Positions 22,690 to 33,600 of a stretch of DNA of 64,000 nt are shown piece after piece. This DNA comes from Annona cherimola. Its lineage: Eukaryota > Streptophyta > Magnoliopsida > Magnoliales > Annonaceae. Within the stretch, counting starts at the first letter, position 1, and each line of letters opens with the position of its first letter. The translations under genes were made by a program, and so were the position numbers. The DNA lies in the NCBI GenBank assembly GCA_030490835.1, contig CM059971.1:122420564-122484563 (forward strand). The letters run 5' to 3'. The notes beneath the pieces were generated by a model that was not told the origin of the DNA, did no database searches, and saw nothing but the letters and a program-made list of their open reading frames with translations.

Positions 22690-22965
22690 TCATTTTACTT
22701 TAGAAGGTTTGTAAACTATGTAGATATATTTACAATTTCAAAAATTAAGTGGGTATATTTAGATTTGCAAATATAGTCATTTAGTTTGCAAACTTCTGTG
22801 AATATATCCACGCCGTGATGGTGCACTAACAACGTTATAAAGGTATGAGCATATTTGCAATTATGATCAAACTATATAGAAATAATTTACAAATTTTGAA
22901 ACTATATGAGTATATTGGCAACGATAATCAAATTATATAGGTATATTTACAAATTACATTTTGCT
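22690..22965. repeat. P1 foldback MITE
   Basis: GTAAACTATGTAGATATATT and GATCAAACTATATAG motifs form opposing arms. A longer copy is at the same place in the other unit (31395-31795), so this one has probably lost its left part. Confidence 0.55.
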
Positions 22966-24354
22966 TTAAATAAACACATTTTTATATTGCTATAAAAATT
23001 TCATTGTTTTTTAGTATCATTATTTTTTCGCCACATAAACAAAAGAAGACGCATCATAATCGAATCCAATGATTTCATGTTGCTTCGAGCCACCACTTCC
23101 AACCAATCATAACCAAATTTGATAACTCGTATTTTTAGGAGATGTTTGATAATATAGATGTTTGTGGGATTTTGAAATGAGATTAGGTGTGGGAATGAAA
23201 ATATTTTGAGAATTATATGATTGACAAAGTTGAAATAAATAAGGTAGGTGAGAGGAAAAATGAATGGAGTATAAATGTAAAATTTAAAAATAGAATTGTT
23301 AAGTTGTTAATCATGTATGGGAAAATATGTTGGGATACCTCCTCCACCATCCGTTATCACATATCAATTATGGTGATTCCAAAGTAACTGTTGATAGTTA
23401 TGACATAAAATCATTGCTATTACCAATCACGCGACTCAATCCTATTTATTTATTTTTAAGATTTATTATTTGTGTATCAATGTTCAAAGGCTAATAAAAA
23501 AATTTTTTGTATATAATAAAAAAATTCTGATGGTGTCGACTGACTGGAGATAAATTTATTATTATTATTATTATTATTATTTATCCTTGTCCTTTCCTAA
23601 AGTACATCCGCCTTTTTAAGGATGGCCTTTGCTTATTGTACGGTTTACTATAGATTCCGAGATGGCGCCTTTTGAATTGTGTATATATTAATTAATTGTC
23701 GCCTTTGTCTTTACTTAATTTGATACTATTTCGAATTTTCGTCTCATTGACTAATTTGTCTGCTTTGGCTTCATTTGTACCTTTAATTTTATATGATCTG
23801 TAACATCATATTCTTTTTTGGATCCCGCTTCAGTGATGTGTCACATCTTATCCTTTATTAGATTACGCTTCTAAGTAACCTAGCCAGATTCCGCCGAAAT
23901 TTTTTCCCTTACCATGTGAATGGGCAGCATTTTGATGTTTAAATCAAAATCTGACCCAACTAATATATTGTTTTAATCGTTATTTGATTAGAAAACCAAA
24001 AAATTCAGAATTAATGTAATCAAATGATTTAATTTATTAATTGTATATATAATTTCAACGCCTAGTCTATACATAAATGATTGTGTAAAGTATCATAAAA
24101 TTTTAATACATTTGTAAATAAATTTAAACTTTTTCGTAATTTACATATAAATATATACATTTTAATATACATCCCACCCGCAATTTGATTGAGATGATTT
24201 TTGGTCTTAGAATAAAACAATATGAATAATTAGTTTTCATTCTATTAGTATTCCATGAATGTTCATAAATTAAATCAAAAAAATGAATGTTCATACAAAA
24301 AAATTAATATTTACCAAAAAAGTATATTCTATGTGAAGAAAGGCGTTTCTTTAT

Positions 24355-24925
24355 TTAGGGTGTGTTTTATATTTGATAACACTTTTAGAAGAAAATTTTT
24401 TGATGGAAAACTTTTTAAGCGTGTGTTTGGTAATGAATAAAACTTTTGATGAAAATTTTGGAGAATAAAAGTTGTCAAATGATGTGATACGATAGGAGTA
24501 ATGATGAGTAGTAAAGATGATAAAGTTAAAATAGATGGGTTGGTTGCGTGAATAGTTGTGTAGAAATGATTGTAAAATAGGGTAGTTGTATAGAAAAATG
24601 TGAAAAAATGATTAAAAAATATAATAGTTATGGAGAGTGAAAAATTTAAAATGAAAAGTTTTAATTTGACATTTTCTATCAATTGCCAAACACACCCTAA
24701 AATAAAGCACATTAATGTGATTGATAGAGACGATAATAAAAAGTAAAGAAAATTAAGTTAAATAGACAGTAGCTGGATAACAAGTTATGAAGAAATGATT
24801 GAAAATTAAAATAATTATATAAAAACATAAAGAAATAATTCAAAGATAGAATTGGTATGAAGAAAAATGTTTTGCTAAAAATTAATTAAAAAAAGTTTCC
24901 AAACACATCTTTAATTCATTAACTT
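24355..24925. repeat. older MITE hosting T3
   Basis: The element begins GGGTGTGTTTTATATTTG and ends near CCAAACACATC (about 24911). It is the equivalent of the MITE at about 16045-16345 in the copy B unit. It is split at 24416-24418 by the element at 24419-24697. Confidence 0.55.
24419..24697. mobile_element. Tourist-like MITE T3, nested
   Basis: It starts GCGTGTGTTTGG and ends CCAAACACACCC, with TAA on both sides (24416-24418 and 24698-24700). It sits inside an older MITE and is absent from the equivalent element at about 16110. Confidence 0.85.
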
Positions 24926-25237
24926 AGACTACTTTAGCCTTTTATTTCCTCTCATCATTTTTCCCTTGATATTCTCAACCGATATTTCTTCTAATTTCGG
25001 CTCTTATGGCACTTAATGTGCTAAAAAATATTACTATGTATATTAACATTTTAAATCCTATGAAGTTGGTTTAAAATGTAAATGACAATTTAGACATTTT
25101 ACAAGATTTTAATAGTGTTTTTTAATGTTGTGAGAGTTAAGGGTCTAAAATGCAAAGTACCAATCTTCACAAAATTTAAAAATATTAATATAAAAACTTT
25201 AAGTTTAAAATACAAATACCAAAAGTTAAAAGATTTA

Positions 25238-25787
25238 GGGTGTGTTTGTCAATTAATAAAAAATGTCAAGTTAAAACTTTTCAATCTCCACTACTATCAT
25301 ATTTTTTAATCATTTTTTCACATTTTTCTATACAACTACCCTACTTTTCAATCATATCTACACAACTATCCACACAACTAACCTATCTATTTTAACTTTA
25401 TCCTCTTTACTACTCATTATTACTTCTATCATATCATATAGGGTGTGTTTGGCAATTAATAAAAAATGTCAAGTTAAAACTCTTCAATCTAAAACTTTTC
25501 ATTCTCCACAACTATCATATTTTTTAATCATTTTTTCGCATTTTCCTATACAACTACCCTACTTTTCAATCATTTCTACACAATTATCCACACAACTAAC
25601 CTATCTATTTTAACTTTATTCTCTTTACTACTCATCATTACCCCTATTATATCACATCATTTAACAACTTTTACTCTCCAAAACTTTTCATCAAAAGTTT
25701 TATTCATTACCAAACACATCCATAATTTGACAACTTTTACTTTAAAAAAAATTTCATCAAAAGTTTTATTCATGACCAAACACAGCC
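25238..25787. mobile_element. Tourist-like MITE T5 split by T4
   Basis: It begins GGGTGTGTTTG at 25238 and ends CCAAACACAGCC at 25787, flanked by TTA on both sides. A second member of the same family occupies 25441-25721, flanked by ATA. Removing T4 restores a family element of ordinary size. Confidence 0.82.
25441..25721. mobile_element. Tourist-like MITE T4 inserted in T5
   Basis: It starts GGGTGTGTTTGGC and ends CCAAACACATCC, 281 bp long, with ATA at 25438-25440 and 25722-25724. It is a self-family nested insertion. Confidence 0.82.
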
Positions 25788-26639
25788 TTAAATCCCAAAC
25801 TTCTCGTCAATCGCCAAGCATCTTTCATCCCTCATGTTGTTTCAGACTTCGCAAAGGCCCTACTACGCACGGAAGCAAGGCACCAATAGTTACAGGCAGC
25901 AGATGTACATTTGGACATGTCACCCAAATATTTATATTTATCAGTTTAATTATAAAATTAATAAGTATATAATTCATGTCATACAGACCAATAATCCTAC
26001 AAAATTTAGGATCTCTTAGAATGGGTGGAACTTCCATGGTTTCAAATGGATACAACCATGGTCTCTAGAAGTACCTTTTATACATCACAGAAAAGAATTA
26101 TCTGGTGAGGTAAATTGGCATCATATTTAATCAGTTAATTTATTGGCACTAATGACCCCACAAACACAAACCACAAATTAACCGTACTGATCACAAATGA
26201 TTGATCACGAATATTTAGAGACGGAGAAGCTGACATTCATAACCCAAAACACGGTTTCCACCAACTCTTCCTGGGCCGGGGGATGTTTGCTGATTGTCGT
26301 TTCCGAGGTGCATTTTCAAATTCTGAGAGGGAGGGGGGAATGCTCTGCCCTTCTCTCGCTTTAGAATCAGGTAGAGTCATCAATTCCTTTTTCGATTGAA
26401 GATCGCCCCATATCATTTCGGCTTCTTCTTTATTTCCACACATAAGACTCGCGGCAACCTGTAGAATAATAATAATAATAATAATAAACACTCAAGAGAT
26501 ACATACATGCAAATAGCTCCATGATTAATTCACTGTCAATTGAAAAAACATTGGTCCAAACATATGCATGTCTGTTATTAGTAAATCCGTGATAATTTTA
26601 TAATTTTATTCACTTGCTATTGGGCTCATAAATTAAAAG

Positions 26640-26760
26640 AGACCGAGGCCACCAGGGATCTACCCTGATGGTAACATCCATGACCTGTATTGGCGAGGTG
26701 GGGTGTTTAATTCCCTAATAAAATTTGAAATGTTTATAAATATATACATAAAAAAAAACG
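26640..26760 (+). mobile_element. tRNA-derived SINE (family SINE-D) in D/E intron 3
   Basis: A CCCTGATGGTAACATCC head and a B-box-like GGTGTTTAATTCCC (about 26701) are followed by AATAAAATTTG and an A run at 26752-26758. The equivalent part of copy C is deleted, so absence cannot be tested there. Confidence 0.5.
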
Positions 26761-27367
26761 GTAGAAATGAGAATACCTGCTACAGATCAGGTCTAACATC
26801 ATTTTTCGTCGTGTAGAAGAAGTCGTACTGCAGAATGTCTATAGCTTCCTTATACTTTCCCTGTAGCAGCGTAGGCGCACAAACAGGTTAGCAGATGCAG
26901 TAAAATCCCTACTGGGAGATAGATTCATGTCATGATAATTTTGATAGGCTGAAATTTCAACTCTGAGTTGTTAACATAGACTCTAGAGCGCATTTGGATG
27001 AGATGCAAAAAAACTAGCTAGGGAAAATAGAGGTGATTGAGAGGAGTCTGGAGAAATGCCTCATGGATTAGCATTTCTGCTAATATCAGCCCTATTTCGA
27101 CGGCGTTTTGCTCGTCTTTCTCATCACACAACTGTTTACACTTGAGTCGCAGCTCTTGCATCATTGTTGCGCCTCCTTTTCGCTTTTGATCAGCACACGT
27201 GCTGCTTCCTGCGTTATTGAAAAATGATAAATAAATAAGTAAAGAAAATGCAAATTCAGACACATCAAACCCAAAAAAGCATCATATAGACAACAATCTT
27301 GTACCGATGTATCCTTCTTCCATAATCAACAATATGTAACAACTAGATATAAAAGACAATACAAGAA

Positions 27368-27869
27368 TGGTCTGTTTGTATGAAAACTCTTTTTTTTATG
27401 AAACCCCATTCATTTCTAAAATTTTTAATGGTTGATAGAAAATTCATTTCATTCATTATATTTAACATTATTTATGGTATCTTAAAAAAAATTATTTTTT
27501 TATTTCACTGTATATGAGTTCCATCTATAAATATGTAAAATTAATATAATAAAATAGTTCAATGCTAAAATATCAATTTTAAAGTAATTTTTTCAACCTC
27601 TTAATCATCTAAAATATCACTACTTCTTGGATAAATGATTCTATAAGATATTACTATATTCTAAAACACGTATGAATAAATATAAATATTTTTCATAATT
27701 TACAAATGAATATATATTTTTTGAGCAAATATAGCCTATGCGAATACTTGATTTGGATGAAATTTGATCTGTTTGATAAACAAGCGACATTAACTACAAT
27801 GAATGTATTTAATTTTAAATCAATCATCAATATCTTAAAAATTATGGGGTTATATGGAAGCAAAGCCCA
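27368..27869. mobile_element. M2 MITE with 8-bp target duplication in D/E intron 1
   Basis: Copy C reads TACAAGAAATATATTTTT without interruption (about 17910). Here 502 bp lie between TACAAGAA (27360-27367) and TACACGAA (27870-27877). The ends are TGGTCTGTTTG and AAAGCCCA, with subterminal inverted sequences (ATGAAACCCCATTC and ATTATGGGGTTATATGG). An 8-bp duplication suggests hAT or Mutator type. The family recurs at about 33690-34280, 46050-46543 and 49230-49990. Confidence 0.75.
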
Positions 27870-30494
27870 TACACGAAATATATTTTTGGCAACCCTTAGT
27901 TGCAATAAAAAGAATCTTTATTAGTAATAAAATGCATATTTAACAAAAAATTTCCTTAGTTATAATTAGGAATATAACCCGGATAAGGTACTCATGAGTT
28001 GACCTATTGTGTACTTTAAAATAAATATGATAAATTCTTATTTTTAAACTCATAGAGTAAAGGTAGGTTTTAAATAAAAAATACATAGTTCAATTAGAAT
28101 AGGGTAGATTTCAAGTTTCGAGTACCCGAAATTGACTTAAATTATTAATATATGTTTAATATATATTTTATGAAATATCTTTATAGTGAAAAATATAAAT
28201 ATATTTTTAAACATGTAGAAATTTTTTAAATTTGTTTATTATTTAATAAATTTAATAAATGTATTTCAAAATTATTTATTATCATCTTGATTATAAGTTT
28301 TTAAGTAAGACTCATAATAAAATTATAGTTTTTAAACATAGGGCATGTTTGAAATACTAAAAACTTTTTACATTAAAACTTTTTACTCTTTGTAATTATC
28401 CTATTTTAATTATTTCTTCACATCTTTCTATACAACTACTCTACTTTTTAATTATTTTTACATAACTACTTATATAACTAACTTATTTATTTTAATTTTA
28501 TTATCTTTACTCTTTATTATTACCTTTATCATATCATATCATTTTTTGCTTTTTAAAAACTTTACACTAAAATATTTTTATCAAAATTTTTTTTTCCCAA
28601 ACACACTTATAATGTAAAAGCTATTTTAAAGAATCGATTTTGAGCCAAAATCAGAACCGAAAAAATATTAAAAAATATGGTAGGGTAAAATATGAGTCTT
28701 TGAGGATAGGATAAGGGTAATGTCAACTTTGAACCGAATCTACCTGACTAAAATTGTGCCCTTAGTTATAATAATGTTTTTATTGGTAAGTAAAAATTTT
28801 CATGCTTATAATAATACTTTTATTTGTGAGGAAAATTTCAATTACTTATAATAATGTTTTTGACAACTAAGGGCATGTTAGTTTTTAACAAAAAATTTTC
28901 AAACTAAAACTTTTCAATTTAAAACTTTTCACTCGCTATAATTATCATATTTGAAAATTATTTTTTCATATATTTCTATACAACTACCTTATTTTTAATC
29001 ATTTATACATACCTACTCATACAAATTAACTTATCTATTTTAACTTTATTCTCTTTACATTTCATTATTACTCCTATCATATCACATCATCTTTTAACGA
29101 TTTCACAACTTTTATATCAAAAATTTTTCATTCAAAATTTTTTTCACTTCCCAAACACAGCCTAAATCAAAATTTAGGTGCCTAAACACAAAAGCACATA
29201 TTATTAGCAACCAGACTTTTTTAAATAGTTGCCATTTAGAATATGCCACTCTTAACCATATTTTAACCTTTTGCAAGAAAATTTTAGTTGCTAAAAATTA
29301 AAAAAATTTGTAACGAGGATTGGATAACCCAAAACAGCATCATTTAGATAATAATCTTGTATCAAAGTATAATTGTTCTAGAATCAATAACACGTGAAAG
29401 GTAAACATAAAAGACACCACAAAAAAATAATTTTGAAAAATTTTATTACAATAAAAAATATTTATTAGCAAAAAATGCATATGAAAAGAATATTTTTCTT
29501 GCTTACGGTAACTTTTTTTTTTTTTTTGCTTCTGGTGATATTTTTATTATAATTATAATTTATTAGTCATCAATTTTTTTCCTTAGTGGTTGATATACAG
29601 AAAATGCTATAATGTATTAAAAATCAAGTTTTTTTAGTAAAAAAATTTTAATTTATGCAAGAAATTTTAGTTGCAAAATCAAATTTTTGATAGTGATAGT
29701 TAAGTTAATTCTAAATATGACTACATGCTTTACCCTTATTTTAAGATATGATTATACATTTGTAACAATGACAAATATAATTATAGAATTTCATTATTTT
29801 CCAAAGATGACAATGGCCTTATGCATTTTCACTAAAATATCCATGGTTAAAACTTAAATCTAAGCAAAAAATAAGTCATTTGACATGAAAAATCATTCTT
29901 TTTATGAAAAAAGATGAGAGAATTTCAAGTGTTATTGAAAGATATTTTGGTAAAATCCATGGGGCATTATAATATTTGGAAATGCGATGAAAATGTAACA
30001 TCTTTATCATTTTTAAAAATTTTTAGAAATGTGAGGTCACATGTGAAAATATGGATAAAATTTGTTGTTATATTTTGAATTAATCCAAAAGAATTTATTA
30101 CAATTATTTCTAGTCCCCGATGCATTATTACAATCCCAAAGTAATTCTTCCATGTCATAAACAAATGTCAACGTTAATCTACCAACAGATAAATAAACAG
30201 ACATCTTCCATGTCTTCTCCTCACATCTTCACCCTATATTTTCTAAAATAAAATACATTATGAAAAATACGTGAGTCACCAAACTCAGGAAGTAAAACGA
30301 AGATAATAATATTAATTTCATGCAAATACATGACATCTATGAATAATGCTAGCATGTAACAAATACAGCAATTAAATAAATAATAAATAAATGTTTCCGC
30401 TATTTTGGAAAAATAAAATTGAAATATTCAACGCTTCATGGGTTCGCTTTAACCATGTGAAGATGGCCTCAAATGAGTAGACTAGTCTTTTTTG

Positions 30495-30975
30495 AGTTAA
30501 TTTCATATATACCTACTACATTTGCCTTTAATTATAAATACAACCATTAAGTTTCAAAACTTTCACATATACCTACTAAGTATGAGTGAAATTTTCAATA
30601 TACTCATTATGACAGTTATAAACGTTTAATAATTTTAAAATCCCAAAATATCCCTGATTAATCTAACATTTATTGTGATTTGTGCAATATTTAGACAGTT
30701 AAAATTCATTACGTCTAGCTTTTTTCTCTCATTAGATGTGTTTCCATTATATTTTTTAACTTTTATCATAGTTAAATAACTATTATTATTAAATAATAAG
30801 GGGTATTTTGGACATTTCATATGATGGATGGTGGCGATTTTTAATTATGCCTAACGGAATGGATATATTTGAAATTTCATTCATACTTAGTGGGTATATG
30901 TGAAAGTTTTCAAACTTAGAGAGTATATTTGTAATTAAAGGCAAATATAATGGGTATATTTGAAATTAACTTTTT
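30495..30975. repeat. foldback MITE specific to unit 3
   Basis: The left arm (GTTAATTTCATATATACC, TGCCTTTAATTATAAATAC) is mirrored by the right arm (GTATATTTGTAATTAAAGGCA, ATATTTGAAATTAAC). It is absent from the matching point at about 20935. Confidence 0.65.
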
Positions 30976-31394
30976 TTGGAGAAAGCGTAGCTTAGGCCTT
31001 TGGTAAGACAATTCATCAAAAACAAAAGGAACACTCCTAATCGCCTAACGTGGTAGCCAGAAGGCCTAGAACTCTTTGTCCCCCACTACCCTAAGCACCC
31101 AAGCGGTCAGTAATAGATTGAAAATTCTACTTCTATTTCCGTATCAACGTCGGAGTTTCATGATTAATAGGATATGGTATTTAGCATCATCTATCTAGGG
31201 TGTATTTGGTTAAAGTAAAATGGAAAACTGAAAACGGTAATATAATATATATATATATAATAGGCGTAAAGTATGAATAAAGAAAAATAGATAAGATAAT
31301 TATATGAAAAGATAATTAAAATATAAGAGTAAAAATAAAAAATTGGATCGTTGGTTATATTGACTTTTGAATCCTCATTTTGCTTTGGATGATT

Positions 31395-31795
31395 TACAAA
31401 TGGACTCACTTAATTTGACTATAATTACAAATATACCCACATAGTTTTAAAAATTATAAATTATCCCAACATAGTTTGACCATAATTGCAAACATACTTT
31501 TGCTATTATTGCACTATTATGACATGAGTATATTTACAAAGGTTTGTAAACTATGTGGGTATATTTGTAATTTCAAAAATTAAGTGGGTGTACTTAATTT
31601 TTCGCAAAATACTCACATAGTTTTCAATCTTGCAAATATACCCACGTTGTGATGTTGCACTAACAGTGTCATAAAGGCATGGGTATATTTGTAATTATGG
31701 TCAAACTATGTAGGGCAATTTACAAACTTTGAAACTATGTGAATACATGTGTAATTACGATCAAATTATATAGGTATATTTGCAAATTACCCTTT
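31395..31795. repeat. P1 foldback MITE
   Basis: Arms with TGACTATAATTACAAATATA and AATTACGATCAAATTATAT face each other. The same position in unit 2 has a shorter version. Confidence 0.6.
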
Positions 31796-32040
31796 TACTT
31801 TAAACAAACACGTTTTTATATTGCAATAAAACTCCATCGCTTTTTAGTATCATTATTTTTTCACTACATAAATAAACAAAGATGCATCATAACCAAATCT
31901 AATGATTTCATGCTGCTTGGAGCCACTACTTCCAACCAATCATAACCAAATTTGATAGCTTGTATCTTTAGGAGATGTTTGGCAATATAGATATTTGTGG
32001 GATTTTGAAATGAGATGGGATATGGGGAAGATAATATTTT

Positions 32041-32169
32041 AAGAATTATATGATCGATACGAAATAATAGCAACCAAGTTAGAAAGAATTATATGATTGA
32101 TACGAAATAATAGCAACGAAGTTAGAAAGAATTATATGATTGATACGAAATAATAGCAACGAAGTTAGA
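32041..32169 (+). repeat. minisatellite, 3 x 43 bp
   Basis: Three nearly identical units start AAGAATTATATGAT at 32041, 32084 and 32127; each ends GCAACNAAGTTAG. The matching place in unit 2 (about 23212) has a single related stretch, so the expansion happened after the duplication. Confidence 0.9.
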
Positions 32170-32529
32170 ACCTTATTAGGTAAGAGGAAAAATGATTGGA
32201 GTATAAAGGTAAAATTAAAAAATAGTGTTCTTTACTTGTTAATCATGTATAGGAAAATATATTGGGATACCTCTTCCCGCATCCCTTATCACATATTAAT
32301 TACAATGATTCCCAAATGTCCCCTTACCTGGTACCCTTGATAGCTATGGCATAAAATCACTGCTATTACGAATCATGCGACTCAATCCCATTTATTTATT
32401 TTTAAGATTTATTATTTTTATATCAATGTTCAAAGGCTTATAAAATAAAATTTTGTATGTAAGCATATTCATTTTCACAAGCCAACCAAAAAACTTTTGT
32501 TATCACACCTTCATTCAAAAGCAATCATA

Positions 32530-32757
32530 CGCCCAATATAGTGGTAACTCATATGACAAGGTGCTGCCTGACATGAGTTCAAGTCTCTCCTTCCTCATGT
32601 GGAGTGGAAGTTTTTAATTTCATCCCTTTGTGTTGAGGTATTTGTAAATTTTTCCTGGTGTCAGGAGTGTTATAGACAATTTTCTTTATTATGTGAGAGT
32701 TATGGTTGTGTTTGGTTGTAATACGAGTTGTCATGTATAAATATTCATTTAAAAAAA
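32530..32757 (+). mobile_element. tRNA-derived SINE (family SINE-A)
   Basis: The head is GTGGTAACTCATATGAC, with a B-box-like GAGTTCAAGTCTC (about 32576). The body contains TTTGTGTTGAGG, and the tail is GTCATGTATAAATATTC plus A-rich sequence. It aligns end to end with the copy at 36893-37113. It sits in intron 1 just 3' of D/E exon 1. Confidence 0.75.
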
Positions 32758-33600
32758 TGCAACCATACGCCCCAATTTCAGAAGTGGAGGTAGTAAAAAA
32801 AAAAAAAACACAGAGAGACGATGAATGATGAAAAATAAAAACCTGCAGTTCGGGATATTCAGGATGCTTCTTCTGCAGAAGCAGGTCGAAGCTTCGTTTG
32901 GCTGTTCGAAGGCTCTGTCTGGACTGCTCTTCTTGGCTTGTTCCCAGCAACTCCTGGACTACTCTTTCACCCCTTGGCATTTCTGTGGGCTTGCGAAAAT
33001 CTATGGGCGTCATAGCATCCATGGCGGCTGGTTCTCCCACCGCCCCTTTCAACCGAATTCCTCCTCCTCCTGCTAAGGCTAGTATCACTGCTGCAGTAGT
33101 CGTGGCCAAAGCTGCGGTCGTCCGTGCCCAGCTGGCGCCGTCCCCATCGTTATCTGCAGACACTGCTGGAAGAGCGCAGGGCCGCTCGTGATTCGAAGGA
33201 GAGCACTGTAGAGAAAGCCGGTGCGAATAGCTGGGTAGATTGGTGTGGATCGAGCCAAAGGTGATCAGGGGTGGTCTGTTGTGATGATGAGCCGGGATTT
33301 TCACGAAGCCGATACGAGCATGTGGTCTGCTGTGATATGCTGAGAATATGGGATTATTGGTAAAAAGATGGCGTGCAGGGGAGGCCTCCATGGGGCTTGC
33401 TTCGCTACTGAGCTCTAAATTCTAATGGTGTCCCCCACAGAAGTGGTATTTTTGTTTATTATTATTATTTTTTTGGCCTTTCCTGAACTACATTAGCCTT
33501 TTTAAGGAGGCCTTTGCTTAAAGCACGGTTTACTATAGATTCTCAGATGGCGCTTTTCGAATTGTACGTTAGTCTTTTTAAGGACGGCCTTTTCGAATTT

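Larger units (their letters stand above)
16570..23530. repeat. segmental duplication, unit 2 (contains copy C)
   Basis: This aligns collinearly with 25860-32460: GAAGCAAGGCACCAA at 16580 and 25870; GAAAAGAATTATCTGGTGAG at 16802 and 26090; CCAAACACACTTATAAT at 18593 and 28596; TGGTTAAAACTTAAATCTA at 20310 and 29845; TTTGGTTAGAGTAGAATG at 22509 against TTTGGTTAAAGTAAAATG at 31206. Insertions unique to this unit are a Tourist MITE (17193), a SINE-B (17743), a Tourist-like copy (about 19250), a SINE (20066) and a solo LTR (20992). Deletions include part of exons 2 and 3 and all of exon 1. Confidence 0.85.
26237..33391 (-). pseudogene. tandem-family copy D/E: full-length but broken
   Basis: Four exon equivalents are in place: 33391-32843 (183 codons, open, very close to copy B), 27208-27060, 26860-26777 and 26458-26237. 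Intron 1 is about 5.6 kb, against 192 bp in B, and is full of transposons. Exon 2 is 149 nt instead of 147, which shifts the frame near CGCAACAATG. Its donor is GC. Exon 3 has TAG at 26780-26782 where the other copies have TAT for Tyr. Exon 4 is open again and runs five codons past the end of B (KPCFGL). Leader, transmembrane helix (AALATTTAAVILALAGGGG) and TPR-like parts are otherwise recognisable. It is most likely a young pseudogene; a truncated exon-1 protein is possible. Confidence 0.82.
25860..33600. repeat. segmental duplication, unit 3 (contains copy D/E)
   Basis: This is the partner of 16570-23690 and keeps exon 1 and its flank, which unit 2 has lost. Unit-specific insertions are a SINE at about 26640, an M2 element at 27368-27869, a foldback element at about 30495-30975 and a 43-bp triplication at 32041. 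The shared order of dozens of landmarks makes a tandem segmental duplication secure. I did not compute percent identity. Confidence 0.85.

Noticed and set aside
32579..33391. 270-codon frame read as one protein
   Set aside because: It is exon 1 of copy D/E reading through the donor into the intron and a SINE; homology ends at codon 183.
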